From Ferrovum sp. JA12 (lineage in GTDB: Bacteria; Pseudomonadota; Gammaproteobacteria; Burkholderiales; Ferrovaceae), in NCBI RefSeq assembly GCF_001431705.1, contig NZ_LJWX01000001.1, positions 868,001 through 932,000 of the forward strand: a stretch of DNA of 64,000 nt, read 5' to 3'. Below, piece after piece: positions 1 through 12,887 of the stretch. The notes beneath the pieces are model-generated. The model ran no database searches. It had not been told where the DNA came from and saw only the letters and a program-made list of their open reading frames with translations. How positions within the stretch are numbered: position 1 is the stretch's first letter; the number at the start of each line of letters is the position of its first letter. The position numbers and the translations under genes were made by a program.

Positions 1-601
1 ATAGCTTATTCTTGAAGCTATTTAACGCATCAGGCAGTTTTTGTCGGTGAAGATCTTCTGGAATAATCGGGTAATTAGCCGCTTTAATGCCAAATTGCAT
101 GGCTAGATAGAGACTAGTAGGGGTTTTACCACAACGTGATACCCCCACTAAAATAATTTCCGCTTCATTGAGCCCCCTAGCACTAACCCCATCATCATGG
201 GCCATGGTGAAATTAATGGCTTCAATTCGTTGAGTGTAAGTCTTTGAATCGCCAGTGCCATGGGAGCGACCAATGGCATGGGACGAGGCAAGACCCAGAG
301 CATTTTCTAAGGGGGAGATGAAAATTTCAAAAAAATCAAAGACTAAGGCCTGTGAGAGACGAACTATCTGACGTAGGTCATCATTGATTAAGGTACTAAA
401 CACAATAGCTTGGTTGCCATCTTCAAGTCCGGCTTGGTTAATAATTTGGACCGCCTCTTCAGCCTTTTCCTTGGAGGCGATAAAAGGCAGAGTCCGTCTC
501 TTAAAAGAAACGGATTCAAATTGAGTGATTAAACTCTGTCCCAACATTTCTGCGGTGATACCGGTTCGATCGGAGACGTAAAAAACACTTCTTTTGGGCA
601 T
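1..601 (-). CDS. ppsR: PEP synthase regulatory protein (kinase/pyrophosphorylase), partial
   Basis: This reading frame runs off the left edge, so only about the first 200 residues are present; the family is usually about 270. The ATG is at 599-601 and the protein begins MPKRSVFYVSDRTG, the usual start of the DUF299/PSRP family. A P-loop-like stretch GVSRCGKTPTS is visible near residue 150, followed by the family's conserved YPIIPEDL. PSRP is a bifunctional enzyme that inactivates PEP synthase by ADP-dependent phosphorylation of a threonine and reactivates it by phosphorolysis. It is divergent from ppsA, its known target, across an 81-bp gap, which supports the call. The C-terminus is not visible. 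Confidence 0.95.
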   Translation of the reverse strand, partial: MPKRSVFYVSDRTGITAEMLGQSLITQFESVSFKRRTLPFIASKEKAEEAVQIINQAGLEDGNQAIVFSTLINDDLRQIVRLSQALVFDFFEIFISPLENALGLASSHAIGRSHGTGDSKTYTQRIEAINFTMAHDDGVSARGLNEAEIILVGVSRCGKTPTSLYLAMQFGIKAANYPIIPEDLHRQKLPDALNSFKNKL

Positions 602-682
602 AGGAAAATCTCTTTATTTGTGTAACCTATTATTTCATGAATATTTTATAATAGAAGTTTTTGTGGTGGTTAGGGGAAAACT

Positions 683-3055
683 ATGTCTGGGGAATATATT
701 CGTTGGTTTGAAGCATTACGTATGACTGATGTTGACTCAGTGGGAGGAAAGAATGCTTCTCTAGGTGAGATGATTAGCCAGTTAAGTCATGCTGGGGTTC
801 GAGTTCCCGGTGGCTTTGCCACCACCGCACTGGCCTTTCGGGATTTTCTGAAGGAAGGCGAGTTGGAAAAAAGGATTCAGGATGTTCTAAGCAGTTTAAA
901 TGTGGATGATGTGAATGCACTGGCTCAAGCGGGTAAACAAATCCGTCAATGGGTTCTAGATGCCCCTTTACCTAAAAGATTATTAGATGAGATTGCTCAT
1001 GCCTATCAAAATCTGGCTGTGGGCAGTGAAGCCAATCCCTCTGTAGCAGTGCGCTCTTCCGCCACGGCAGAGGACTTACCAGACGCTTCCTTTGCGGGAC
1101 AACAAGAGACATTTCTTAATATTTCAGGATTAGAGAACGTTATTGAAGCCGTCAAGCATGTGTTTGCTTCGCTGTATAACGATCGCGCTATCTCTTATCG
1201 GGTCCACCAAGGGTTTTCTCATGCTGAAGTTGCCTTGTCAGCGGGTATTCAAAGAATGGCAAGAAGTGATATGGGGGCGAGTGGCGTACTGTTCACCATG
1301 GATACTGAGTCAGGTTTTGAGCAAGTGGTTTTAATTACCGCAAGTTGGGGTTTGGGTGAGAGTGTGGTTCAGGGAGCAGTAAATCCCGATGAGTACTATG
1401 TAAGTAAAATAGCTTTAAACCACAACAAACCTGCTGTACTGATGCGTAACTTAGGCTCTAAGTCCACAAAAATGATTTACAGCGCCGATAAAACTGCTGG
1501 AAAAACAGTGGCCACGGTAGAAACGGAGGAAAAAGATCGTCAGCGTTTTTGCTTAAATAACGACGAACTTGAGGAATTAGCCCGATATGCCATGATCATT
1601 GAGAAGCATTATCAACGTCCTATGGATGTGGAGTGGGCCAAAGACGGTGTTGATGGGAAGTTATATATTCTTCAAGCTCGACCAGAAACTGTAGCCTCTC
1701 GTAATAATGCTGATACGCTAGAGCGTTATCAATTACAACAGCAAGGCGAAGTACTGGTTACAGGCCGCGCTATTGGTCAAAAAATCGGTGCCGGTAAAGT
1801 TAAGATTATTTTTGATGTTAGTGAAATGGACCAGGTTCTGCCTGGCGACGTATTGGTTACCGATATGACGGATCCTAACTGGGAACCTATTATGAAACGT
1901 GCCTCCGCGATTGTCACTAATCGTGGAGGGAGAACCTGTCATGCTGCGATTATTGCCCGTGAATTAGGTATCCCTGCGGTGGTGGGTTGTGAAAATGCTA
2001 CTGAGGTTCTGAAACATATTGAGCAAGTAACGGTCTCTTGCGCAGAGGGAGAAACGGGGCAGATTTATAAAGGTATACTTGATTTCAAAGTGAACTCTGT
2101 CACCTTGGATAGTATGCCTTCCATTCCAGTTAAAATCACCATGAATGTCGGGAATCCGCAATTGGCATTTGCTTTTCAACGTTTACCCAATGATGGGGTA
2201 GGTTTGGCGCGTTTAGAATTTATTATCAGTGCCATGATTGGAGTGCATCCCCGCGCTTGTCTTGATTACCCTAATCTACCAGCCGAGTTAAAAGATGAGG
2301 TGGAAGAAAAATCGAGGGGTTACACAAACCCTGTGCATTTTTACCGGGAGAAGTTAACAGAGGGTATTTCAACTTTAGCGGCGGCTTTTTGGCCCAAAAA
2401 AGTTATTGTACGTTTGTCTGATTTTAAATCCAATGAATATACTAATTTAATTGGTGGTAAGCAGTATGAACCCCATGAAGAAAATCCTATGTTAGGTTTT
2501 AGGGGGGCGGCTCGTTATATTTCTTCTTCCTTTAAAGAATGTTTTGAACTGGAGTGTCAAGCCCTTAAGCATGTCCGAGATGTGATGGGTTTTACCAACG
2601 TTGAGATTATGGTACCCTTCGTCAGAAGTTTATCTGAAGCTGACCGCACTCTGGCCTTATTAAGCGAACTCGGTTTAAAAAGAGGTGACAATGGCTTACG
2701 CATTGTGATGATGTGCGAGATTCCAGCCAATGCCATTCTGGCTGATCAATTCTTAGAGCGTTTCGATGGATTTTCCATTGGTTCTAATGATTTAACGCAA
2801 ATGACCCTCGCTGTGGATCGTGATTCAGGGTTGGTGGCCCATGCCTTTGATGAGCGCGACCCTGCCGTTAAAGCGATGCTGCACCTTGCTATCAGTGCTT
2901 GCCGTCGTGCTAATAAGTATGTAGGAATTTGCGGCCAAGGGCCCTCAGATCATCCAGACCTTGCCCAATGGTTAATGGCGGAGGGTATTGAGTCCATGTC
3001 TCTTAACCCAGATTCAGTTATCTCTACTTGGTTATTTCTGGCTAAACCCGTTTAG
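683..3055 (+). CDS. ppsA: Phosphoenolpyruvate synthase
   Basis: The enzyme converts pyruvate, ATP and water to PEP, AMP and phosphate, the entry step of gluconeogenesis from pyruvate. At 790 aa it is the usual length. Domains in order: N-terminal ATP-grasp nucleotide-binding region (about 15-340); swivelling phosphohistidine domain with GGRTCHAAI, whose catalytic His is residue 420; and a C-terminal PEP/pyruvate-binding barrel with [16 protein letters not shown] and SIGSNDLTQ. The catalytic Cys is residue 750 ([11 protein letters not shown]). A GGGG ribosome-binding site precedes the ATG. The divergent neighbour is its regulator ppsR. A hairpin terminator follows. Confidence 0.98.
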   Translation: MSGEYIRWFEALRMTDVDSVGGKNASLGEMISQLSHAGVRVPGGFATTALAFRDFLKEGELEKRIQDVLSSLNVDDVNALAQAGKQIRQWVLDAPLPKRLLDEIAHAYQNLAVGSEANPSVAVRSSATAEDLPDASFAGQQETFLNISGLENVIEAVKHVFASLYNDRAISYRVHQGFSHAEVALSAGIQRMARSDMGASGVLFTMDTESGFEQVVLITASWGLGESVVQGAVNPDEYYVSKIALNHNKPAVLMRNLGSKSTKMIYSADKTAGKTVATVETEEKDRQRFCLNNDELEELARYAMIIEKHYQRPMDVEWAKDGVDGKLYILQARPETVASRNNADTLERYQLQQQGEVLVTGRAIGQKIGAGKVKIIFDVSEMDQVLPGDVLVTDMTDPNWEPIMKRASAIVTNRGGRTCHAAIIARELGIPAVVGCENATEVLKHIEQVTVSCAEGETGQIYKGILDFKVNSVTLDSMPSIPVKITMNVGNPQLAFAFQRLPNDGVGLARLEFIISAMIGVHPRACLDYPNLPAELKDEVEEKSRGYTNPVHFYREKLTEGISTLAAAFWPKKVIVRLSDFKSNEYTNLIGGKQYEPHEENPMLGFRGAARYISSSFKECFELECQALKHVRDVMGFTNVEIMVPFVRSLSEADRTLALLSELGLKRGDNGLRIVMMCEIPANAILADQFLERFDGFSIGSNDLTQMTLAVDRDSGLVAHAFDERDPAVKAMLHLAISACRRANKYVGICGQGPSDHPDLAQWLMAEGIESMSLNPDSVISTWLFLAKPV

Positions 3056-3079
3056 TCAAAAAGTGAACAAGTAATACTG

Positions 3080-3110
3080 CGCTTCACTCGTCAAGGGTGA
3101 AGCGTTTCTT
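3080..3110 (+). terminator. Rho-independent terminator after ppsA
   Basis: A perfect 8-bp stem CGCTTCAC/GTGAAGCG (3080-3087 and 3097-3104) with a 9-nt loop is followed by TTTCTT. It lies 25 nt after the ppsA stop and would separate ppsA from the reductase gene downstream. Confidence 0.8.
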
Positions 3111-3143
3111 TATCGATTATGGACGATCATTAACACAGATGTT

Positions 3144-4019
3144 ATGAAACTTAAATGTGCACTAATTGGGACTGGTCTTATGGGAACCCCCATGGGCATG
3201 AGGTTACTTGATCATGGTTATCAGCTGTTCGTCTGGAACCGTACGCCGGAGAAATGCCAACCCTTAATCGATGCTGGAGCCTTATGGTGTGACTCTCCTT
3301 ATGTGGCGAGCACGCAAGCAGATGTCATTATGACTATGTTAAGTCATGCCCATGCGGTGAGTGAAGTTTTAGAAAAAGGGATATTGCAAGCACTCAACGC
3401 AAAGAAAATATTTATTGATATGAGCTCTATTCCTCCGCAGAATGCAAAACAGCATGCTGCCTGGTGTCATGATCAGGGAGCCTTGGTTTTAGATGCTCCG
3501 GTGTCAGGGGGAGTGGTGGGTGCAGAGCAGGGTACTTTGGCCATTATGGCTGGGGGCGATAGGTCAGCTTTTGATCAAGCCTTGGCTATTTTTACTGTTT
3601 TAGGTAGAGCAACCTACATTGGTGAGGCTGGGGCAGGAGCCTTGGCTAAATTAGCGAATCAAATGATTGTGGGGATTTCTATTGCGGCAGTTGCCGAGGC
3701 CATGACTCTTATGGCCCAAACTGGGGCTAATCCTAGAGCGGTGCGAGAAGCTATACGCGGAGGTTTTGCGGAAAGTCGCATCTTGGAACTTCATGGACAA
3801 CGTATGATTGAGCGCTCTTTTATTCCTGGAGCCCATGCTTCAACGCAGCTGAAAGATTTAAATACAGCCTTGTCTGTCGCGCAGGAAGTCCATGTTGATT
3901 TACCTTTACTAAATAAGACGCGCGATTTGTTTGCAACCATGGTAGAAAATGGTTTTGCAGATCTTGATCATAGCGCTTTAATACTGGAGATTGAGCGCCT
4001 GAATCATATTCTCCGATAA
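3144..4019 (+). CDS. 2-hydroxy-3-oxopropionate (tartronate semialdehyde) reductase, GarR/GlxR-like
   Basis: This is a beta-hydroxyacid dehydrogenase of 291 aa. The N-terminal Rossmann motif is GTGLMGTP (residues 8-15). The substrate-binding motif DAPVSGG is near residue 117. The catalytic-lysine helix reads GALAKLANQ, near residue 170. The stretch GGFAESRILELHG and the final LDHSAL closely match E. coli GlxR/GarR, so tartronate semialdehyde reductase is favoured over 3-hydroxyisobutyrate dehydrogenase; the family is hard to separate from sequence alone. In the glycerate pathway it reduces tartronate semialdehyde to glycerate, salvaging glyoxylate. The convergent neighbour is a CbbR-like regulator, which fits a role in photorespiratory salvage, but that is inference. 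No strong ribosome-binding site is visible. Confidence 0.85.
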   Translation: MKLKCALIGTGLMGTPMGMRLLDHGYQLFVWNRTPEKCQPLIDAGALWCDSPYVASTQADVIMTMLSHAHAVSEVLEKGILQALNAKKIFIDMSSIPPQNAKQHAAWCHDQGALVLDAPVSGGVVGAEQGTLAIMAGGDRSAFDQALAIFTVLGRATYIGEAGAGALAKLANQMIVGISIAAVAEAMTLMAQTGANPRAVREAIRGGFAESRILELHGQRMIERSFIPGAHASTQLKDLNTALSVAQEVHVDLPLLNKTRDLFATMVENGFADLDHSALILEIERLNHILR

Positions 4020-4066
4020 CAAGATCTTTGTCGTTGTGAAGGCTGCCTGTTTACGCCGAAGAAGGT

Positions 4067-4999
4067 TTAAGACAATTGATTCCTCAAAGGTGTGAAGTCA
4101 CGCACTAAATTTTTGCCTTTCAGATGTACAAAATTTATAAACTCTTGTGTAATGGGCGGCAACAATTTTTCTTTTCGATAGACCAAATACCAATAACGCA
4201 TGGCAGGAAAATCTTTGACATCTAATATGGTTAAGTGTTTGAGAGCGATTTCTAAATTAATATTAAACGCTGAGATAAAGGCAATACCCATGCCTGAGCG
4301 CACAGCTTGTTTAATTGACTCGGTACTTTGAACGGCTAAGGTAATATTCAGATCTTTTGAATTGTCTTTGAATTTTTCAATGATGGCTTCTCTGGTATCG
4401 GAGCCCATTTCACGAGTAATGAATGGTTCCTCGAGAAGCCGTTTAATGGGAATCTCTTTCTGATTAGCCAAGGGGTGATCAGGTCTTGCTACAATCACGT
4501 AAGGGTGAGGTGCAAACTTTTCCAATATCACTTCGAATTCAGTTGGCGGGGTGCACATAATGACTAAATCTATCTCATTTTCACTTAATTTTTCAATTAA
4601 ACTAGCACGGTTAGCAATGGTTAACTCCACCTGTTTGGTGGCAGTGAGCGTTTTGAATTCCGCCAGAATATGGGGGAAGAAATAGTCCGCAGCGCTATTG
4701 ACCCCAACATTCAACGTTCCACTGGAATTACCTTTAAACATATCCATGGCCGCTTCCGCATCGCGAAATTGATTAATAATGAGGCGGGAGTGTTTTAGCA
4801 TGGCTTCCCCGGCTTGGGTTAAATAGACTTTCTTACCCAATTGCTCAAGCAAGGGAATGCCAACGTGGTTTTCAAGTTGTTTGATCTGAGTGGAAACGGC
4901 TGGCTGAGATAAACTCAATTCTTCAGCTGCTCGAGAATAAGAGAGTCGCCTCGCCACGGTTTCAAAAATTTTAAGTTGACGTAGAGTTGCGTGGCGCAT
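4067..4999 (-). CDS. LysR-family transcriptional regulator, CbbR-like
   Basis: LysR-type regulator of 310 aa from the ATG at 4997-4999. A TTG 27 nt upstream would add nine residues, but LysR/CbbR proteins normally begin M(R/H)xTLRQL, so the ATG is preferred. The N-terminal winged helix-turn-helix (about 4-65) contains SYSRAAEEL and SQPAVSTQI. The periplasmic-binding-protein-like effector domain follows; YWYLVYRK near the C-terminus resembles CbbR proteins of other betaproteobacteria. CbbR activates Calvin-cycle operons, but no RuBisCO gene is in the window. The target could instead be the adjacent reductase, the PanE-like gene or frc. LysR family: high confidence; CbbR subgroup: moderate. Confidence 0.9.
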   Translation of the reverse strand: MRHATLRQLKIFETVARRLSYSRAAEELSLSQPAVSTQIKQLENHVGIPLLEQLGKKVYLTQAGEAMLKHSRLIINQFRDAEAAMDMFKGNSSGTLNVGVNSAADYFFPHILAEFKTLTATKQVELTIANRASLIEKLSENEIDLVIMCTPPTEFEVILEKFAPHPYVIVARPDHPLANQKEIPIKRLLEEPFITREMGSDTREAIIEKFKDNSKDLNITLAVQSTESIKQAVRSGMGIAFISAFNINLEIALKHLTILDVKDFPAMRYWYLVYRKEKLLPPITQEFINFVHLKGKNLVRDFTPLRNQLS

Positions 5000-5072
5000 A
5001 TTTTTTTGTTTTGACCGCAGTCTCAAATAGTATTATTACTGAGTCTGTAGTGATGTTTAAAATTAATTATTG

Positions 5073-5092
5073 GTTACAATTTTTATTGTAAC
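5073..5092. promoter_or_regulatory. Inverted repeat upstream of the LysR gene, candidate operator
   Basis: GTTACAA and TTGTAAC form perfect 7-bp arms with a 6-bp spacer, centred about 80 bp upstream of the regulator's start codon. Size, position and dyad symmetry fit a LysR autoregulatory site. It is not followed by a T-run on either strand, so a terminator is unlikely. Confidence 0.5.
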
Positions 5093-5140
5093 ATTCCATT
5101 TTTTTTGATTGCAAACTATTTGTATCTTTGACCCCAAGTC

Positions 5141-6163
5141 TCAGTGTTGATTACCAGGTCTCGTGAGAGAAATCCCTGTTCTGGCATCCTGGATGCATTC
5201 CATGAGAAGGGTGGTCAGTGCGTAAACGGTCTCTAGTCGCGCAGTGGGAACATTGACAAGTTTACCGAGTTCAATGACTGAGCCCAATAGCGCGTCGACT
5301 TCGAGTTCCCTCCCGGCTTCCACATCTTGCAGCATGGACGTTTTATGTCGGCCCACTTTTTCCGCCCCATCAATGCGTTTTTCAATACTGACGCGGAAGG
5401 TAACATCTAATTGATGGGCAATGTTTTGAGCTTCGGTCATCATTTCCTTTGCCAACTCTCTTGTTTTGGGATGTTGGCAAATTTCTAATAGAGTACCGTG
5501 AGTCAAGGCGCTGATCGGATTGAAAGTTAAATTTCCCCACAATTTCAGCCATATTTCTGAACGAATATCCTCGAGTATGGGGGATTTGAAACCTGCCGCA
5601 GTCATGACAGCAGAGATTTTTTGGATTCGTTCCGTCATGGCACCATCGAGTTCACCTAAGGGGAAGCGCACTCCTTCCACATGTTTAATCACCCCCGGTG
5701 AAACACTCATGGCAGCAGGATAGACAACGCAGCCAATGATTTGATTGGGATTTAGGGTTTTCATGATCAGGCCCTGTGGATCAACGGTCTCTATTATATG
5801 ATTTTGATAGGGACCGTCTTGACGTTGAAAATACCAGAATGGGATACCGTTTTGCATGGGGATAATGACCGTTTCTGGTCCCACTATTTGATTTATTTGA
5901 TTCACAATGGGACTTAGTTGATGGGCTTTGATCGCCAGAATAATTAAATCTACCACGCCCACTTCACTGAAATTTTCCACCGCTCGAACAGGGCCTTGAA
6001 TGCCCTCCGGGTGTTCCTCGCTGATCAGAGTCAACCCTTTTTCTAATATAGCTGAGAGTGTTTTGCCCCGAGCTACTACCGTAACTTCATTGCCAGATCG
6101 GGCTAATTGAACAGCTAAAAAGCCACCGATAGCTCCACCACCACCGATAATACAAATTTTCAT
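5141..6163 (-). CDS. 2-dehydropantoate 2-reductase family protein (PanE/ApbA-like)
   Basis: Family oxidoreductase of 340 aa. The N-terminal nucleotide-binding motif GGGGAIGG (residues 7-14) is followed by the two-domain ketopantoate reductase fold. IPMQNGIP and KLWGNLTFNP carry the conserved Asn and Lys regions; GRELEVDAL is in the C-terminal helical domain. Ketopantoate reductase makes pantoate for CoA synthesis. However, many longer paralogues near LysR and CoA-transferase genes act on other 2-keto acids, so the substrate is uncertain. It is transcribed toward the LysR gene and diverges from frc across a 411-bp gap. Confidence 0.8.
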   Translation of the reverse strand: MKICIIGGGGAIGGFLAVQLARSGNEVTVVARGKTLSAILEKGLTLISEEHPEGIQGPVRAVENFSEVGVVDLIILAIKAHQLSPIVNQINQIVGPETVIIPMQNGIPFWYFQRQDGPYQNHIIETVDPQGLIMKTLNPNQIIGCVVYPAAMSVSPGVIKHVEGVRFPLGELDGAMTERIQKISAVMTAAGFKSPILEDIRSEIWLKLWGNLTFNPISALTHGTLLEICQHPKTRELAKEMMTEAQNIAHQLDVTFRVSIEKRIDGAEKVGRHKTSMLQDVEAGRELEVDALLGSVIELGKLVNVPTARLETVYALTTLLMECIQDARTGISLTRPGNQH

Positions 6164-6574
6164 GATTTATCCTAAGAATTTAATATCACTATAAGCAACT
6201 TATGTTTTCTATGCATAATATTTTTTAATATACCCATTTGCCATAATTTGTTGGGAATTAAATGTTAACATCGGGTTTTTAATACATTATTAACTTGTAC
6301 TGAACCGCCCCGTGGCCAAAGTCAGGAGTTTCTCGTGGTTTGGAGTTGAGTCTTTTGTCAGTTAATCTGTAGCGTCATAGAATGTTTTAACTATGACTTA
6401 AGTAAACACTATTAATTATTACTCATTATCGAATTTACCCCCCCAATATTACCCAAACTTGGCAGAATTTGTCTGAATTAATGCGAAAGAATTGACATAT
6501 GTACTTGACATTTTTCCGTGAAAGCGACAAAAAGGTAAGGTGAGATTAAAACATTATTTTTCAAAGAGGGATTT
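6164..6574. promoter_or_regulatory. 411-bp divergent promoter region between the PanE-like gene and frc
   Basis: No open frame of note. The region is AT-rich and holds a 24-bp palindrome, GTCATAG-N10-CTATGAC, at 6374-6397. Two TTGACA boxes (6492-6497 and 6505-6510) lie near frc, but neither has a convincing -10 at normal spacing. The frc start has an AGAGGG ribosome-binding site. The length and palindrome suggest regulated divergent transcription, possibly by the nearby LysR protein. Confidence 0.45.
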
Positions 6575-7816
6575 ATGGAAAACGCTTTATCCGGTATTCG
6601 TATTCTTGATATGACCCATGTTCAGGCGGGCCCAACGTCGTCACAACTACTGGCTTGGCTTGGAGCGGATGTCATTAAGTTTGAACCGCCTACAGGAGAC
6701 ATTACACGTGGGCAGTTGCGAGATATCCCTGATGCAGATAGCTTGTACTTTACTATGCTGAATTGTAATAAACGGTCTATCACGGTTAATATGAAAAACC
6801 CCTCTGGTAAAGAGGTATTTGTTGAGTTATTAAAACAATGTGATGTACTGATGGAGAATTTTGGGCCCGGCGTCTTAGATCGTTTTGGTTTTACATGGGA
6901 AACAGTGCATAACATCAATCCCAGGATTATTATGGCTTCTATAAAAGGTTTTGGGTCAGCAGGGCCTTACTCTGAATTCAAAGCCTATGAGAATGTTGCG
7001 CAAGCCATGGGTGGATCTATGAGTACCACAGGTTTTGATGATGGTCCACCTTTGGTCACTGGCGCTCAAATCGGTGATTCAGGTACAGGGTTGCATTTGG
7101 CTATTGGGATTTTGGCTGCCTTGCAAGCCAGACACACAACAGGCAAAGGACAATATGTGGAAGTTGCCATGATGGATTCTGTTATGAATTTATGTCGTGT
7201 TAAGTTCAGAGATCATCAGCGACTCAGTCACGGTATCCTGCCGGAATACTCTGTAGATACTGCAAACCGCTCTGCTGCTCCGCGCAGTGGTAATGATTCA
7301 GGCGGAGGGCAACTGGGTAATGCCATTCAATGTAAGCCTGGGGGTCCCAATGATTATATTTATGTTGTGGTTCAAGAGGCTGTGTGGGAAAACCTAGCTA
7401 AAAAAATAGGTGGTGACACGCTTGTACAAGACCCTCGCTTTAGAACTATTCAAGAGAGAAGGCGTCACCAAAACATCATGTGGCAACTGATTACTGATTA
7501 TGCTAGCCAGTACACCAAACGAGAGTTTATGGCCATTCTTAATAATATCGACGTACCCTGTGGTCCGATTATGAGTACCGAGGATTTAGCGCAAGATGAT
7601 CATGTTAAGTTACGACAAATGTATGTTGAGTTAGATCATCCACAACGCGGGAAATGGTTTAATGTGGGGATGCCCATTAAATTGTCCGATAACAAGGTAC
7701 CCATCAAACGCTCTCCTTTATTAGGGGAGCATACTGATGAAATTCTTAAGGAGATTCTGGGTTGGGATGAGGATAGAATTACGCAGCATAAACAAGCAGG
7801 AGCCTTTAATAAGTGA
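6575..7816 (+). CDS. frc: Formyl-CoA:oxalate CoA-transferase (class III CoA transferase)
   Basis: Class III CoA transferase of 413 aa, very like Oxalobacter FRC throughout: THVQAGP at residues 14-20, SLYFTMLNCNKRSI at 56-69, NFGPG, and PCGPIMS late. The catalytic Asp, which forms aspartyl-CoA anhydrides, is residue 168 in IGDSGTG, matching Asp169 of Oxalobacter FRC. The mobile glycine loop reads SGGGQ instead of GGGGQ. FRC moves CoA from formyl-CoA to oxalate to give oxalyl-CoA. The usual partner oxalyl-CoA decarboxylase is not in the window, so the physiological substrate is unproven. The neighbouring keto-acid and tartronate semialdehyde reductases suggest C2 acid metabolism. Confidence 0.87.
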   Translation: MENALSGIRILDMTHVQAGPTSSQLLAWLGADVIKFEPPTGDITRGQLRDIPDADSLYFTMLNCNKRSITVNMKNPSGKEVFVELLKQCDVLMENFGPGVLDRFGFTWETVHNINPRIIMASIKGFGSAGPYSEFKAYENVAQAMGGSMSTTGFDDGPPLVTGAQIGDSGTGLHLAIGILAALQARHTTGKGQYVEVAMMDSVMNLCRVKFRDHQRLSHGILPEYSVDTANRSAAPRSGNDSGGGQLGNAIQCKPGGPNDYIYVVVQEAVWENLAKKIGGDTLVQDPRFRTIQERRRHQNIMWQLITDYASQYTKREFMAILNNIDVPCGPIMSTEDLAQDDHVKLRQMYVELDHPQRGKWFNVGMPIKLSDNKVPIKRSPLLGEHTDEILKEILGWDEDRITQHKQAGAFNK

Positions 7817-7880
7817 TGACTGTCAGTGCGGGCGGGGGCTAGATCTCTGCTCGTTTTGCTTAAAGCATTGTCGGTAATGT

Positions 7881-10415
<2,535 letters not shown>

Positions 10416-10419
10416 TTGA

Positions 10420-11715
<1,296 letters not shown>

Positions 11716-11733
11716 ATTACGGTCAGGGATGTA

Positions 11734-12075
11734 ATGAGGGATCCTAGTAAGATAGTCTCATTTGTTTTATTACTATTAATCACTATGCTCAGCTATTCCC
11801 TTTTTATTGGTAAAGGGGGGTGGCTGAGAATTCGTAATTTAAATCAGCAGATCAGTCAGCAACGAGACGCTAATGTGCAACAAAAAACACGTAATGATGC
11901 TTTAACTGCTGAAGTGAGGGATCTAAAAAAAGGCACCGATGCCTTGGAGGAACACGCCCGAACAGATTTAGGCATGGTTCGACAAGGAGAAACTTTTTAT
12001 CGTTACGTGCCTCCTCCCTCACAAAATGATTCCCAATCAGTTAATCCTGCCGCTCAGTCATCAAAGAATAAATAA
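11734..12075 (+). CDS. ftsB: Cell division protein FtsB
   Basis: Small bitopic membrane protein of 113 aa, DivIC/FtsB family. One membrane segment (about residues 7-25) is followed by GGWLRIRNLNQQI and a heptad-patterned coiled coil to about residue 70, then the family signature ALEEHARTDLGMVRQGETFYR. FtsB forms the FtsQLB complex that activates septal peptidoglycan synthesis. The extreme C-terminus is a low-complexity Ser/Asn/Gln tail. It lies 18 nt after eno and ends 10 nt from the convergent bamD. Confidence 0.95.
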   Translation: MRDPSKIVSFVLLLLITMLSYSLFIGKGGWLRIRNLNQQISQQRDANVQQKTRNDALTAEVRDLKKGTDALEEHARTDLGMVRQGETFYRYVPPPSQNDSQSVNPAAQSSKNK

Positions 12076-12085
12076 GTCTTATTCC

Positions 12086-12886
12086 TTAAAGAATTTTTTT
12101 CCACCAGGGGGTGTTGATAGACGGTTTGTTTTTTAAAAAGCGACTATTCGGGAAGTCGCGATTTAATACTCTGAAGGCATCCTCTGAGAGTTTTGTTAAG
12201 TGCATGGCTTGATAACTTTTTGCCATAATATAGATGGCTTCTTCCACCTGTGGGCTTTTAGGGTATTGACTAAGTACTTCCTTAGCTCGATCTACGGCAG
12301 CGAGGTAGGCTTGACGCTTATAATAATACCTGGCCGTAATGACATCACCCTTCGCTAGGGCGTTGACGATATAACGCATGCGAACAACGGCATCGGGCGT
12401 GTATTTACTCTTCGGAAATCGGGTTACTAACTCCTTAAAGGTTTCAAATGCATCACGATAGGGTTTGCTATCGCGTTGAGCCAGATCTGATTGGGAGTAC
12501 ACTCCAAAAAGACCTAAGTCATCATCAAAGTTAGCCAGTCCTTTCATATAGTAGGCATAATCCACTCCCGGATGACTGGGATGGGCCTTAATGAAGCGAT
12601 CAGCCTCGCTGATGGCGGAGGCTTTTTCCCCTTGCTTGTAATAAGAGTAAATTTGCTCAAGTTCTGCTTGCTGTGAATAAATACCGTAGGGGTAACGAGT
12701 TTGCAGCGATTCGTAAAGTTTGGCTGCTTGTTCGTAGTTACCATCAAGCATTTGTGCTTTAGCTTCGGTATAAATTTTAGAAGCCGACCAGTTTTTGGTA
12801 GGATCCAAGTCATCTGTAGCACTACTACAACTCACTATAGCCAAAGATAAGGTAAGGAGTAAAAAACGAGTTATACTAATGTTCAT
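12086..12886 (-). CDS. bamD: Outer membrane assembly lipoprotein BamD
   Basis: Lipoprotein of 266 aa from the ATG at 12884-12886; a TTG nine bases upstream is less likely. A signal peptide ends in the lipobox AIVSC. Five TPR-like repeats follow, with AKAQMLDGNYEQA, YPYGIYSQQA and YYKRQAYLAAVDRA typical of BamD/ComL. BamD is the essential partner of BamA in the outer-membrane beta-barrel assembly complex, anchored to the inner leaflet of the outer membrane. It diverges from rluD, a common betaproteobacterial arrangement. A good promoter lies inside the first codons assigned to rluD. Confidence 0.95.
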   Translation of the reverse strand: MNISITRFLLLTLSLAIVSCSSATDDLDPTKNWSASKIYTEAKAQMLDGNYEQAAKLYESLQTRYPYGIYSQQAELEQIYSYYKQGEKASAISEADRFIKAHPSHPGVDYAYYMKGLANFDDDLGLFGVYSQSDLAQRDSKPYRDAFETFKELVTRFPKSKYTPDAVVRMRYIVNALAKGDVITARYYYKRQAYLAAVDRAKEVLSQYPKSPQVEEAIYIMAKSYQAMHLTKLSEDAFRVLNRDFPNSRFLKNKPSINTPWWKKIL

Positions 12887-12887
12887 A

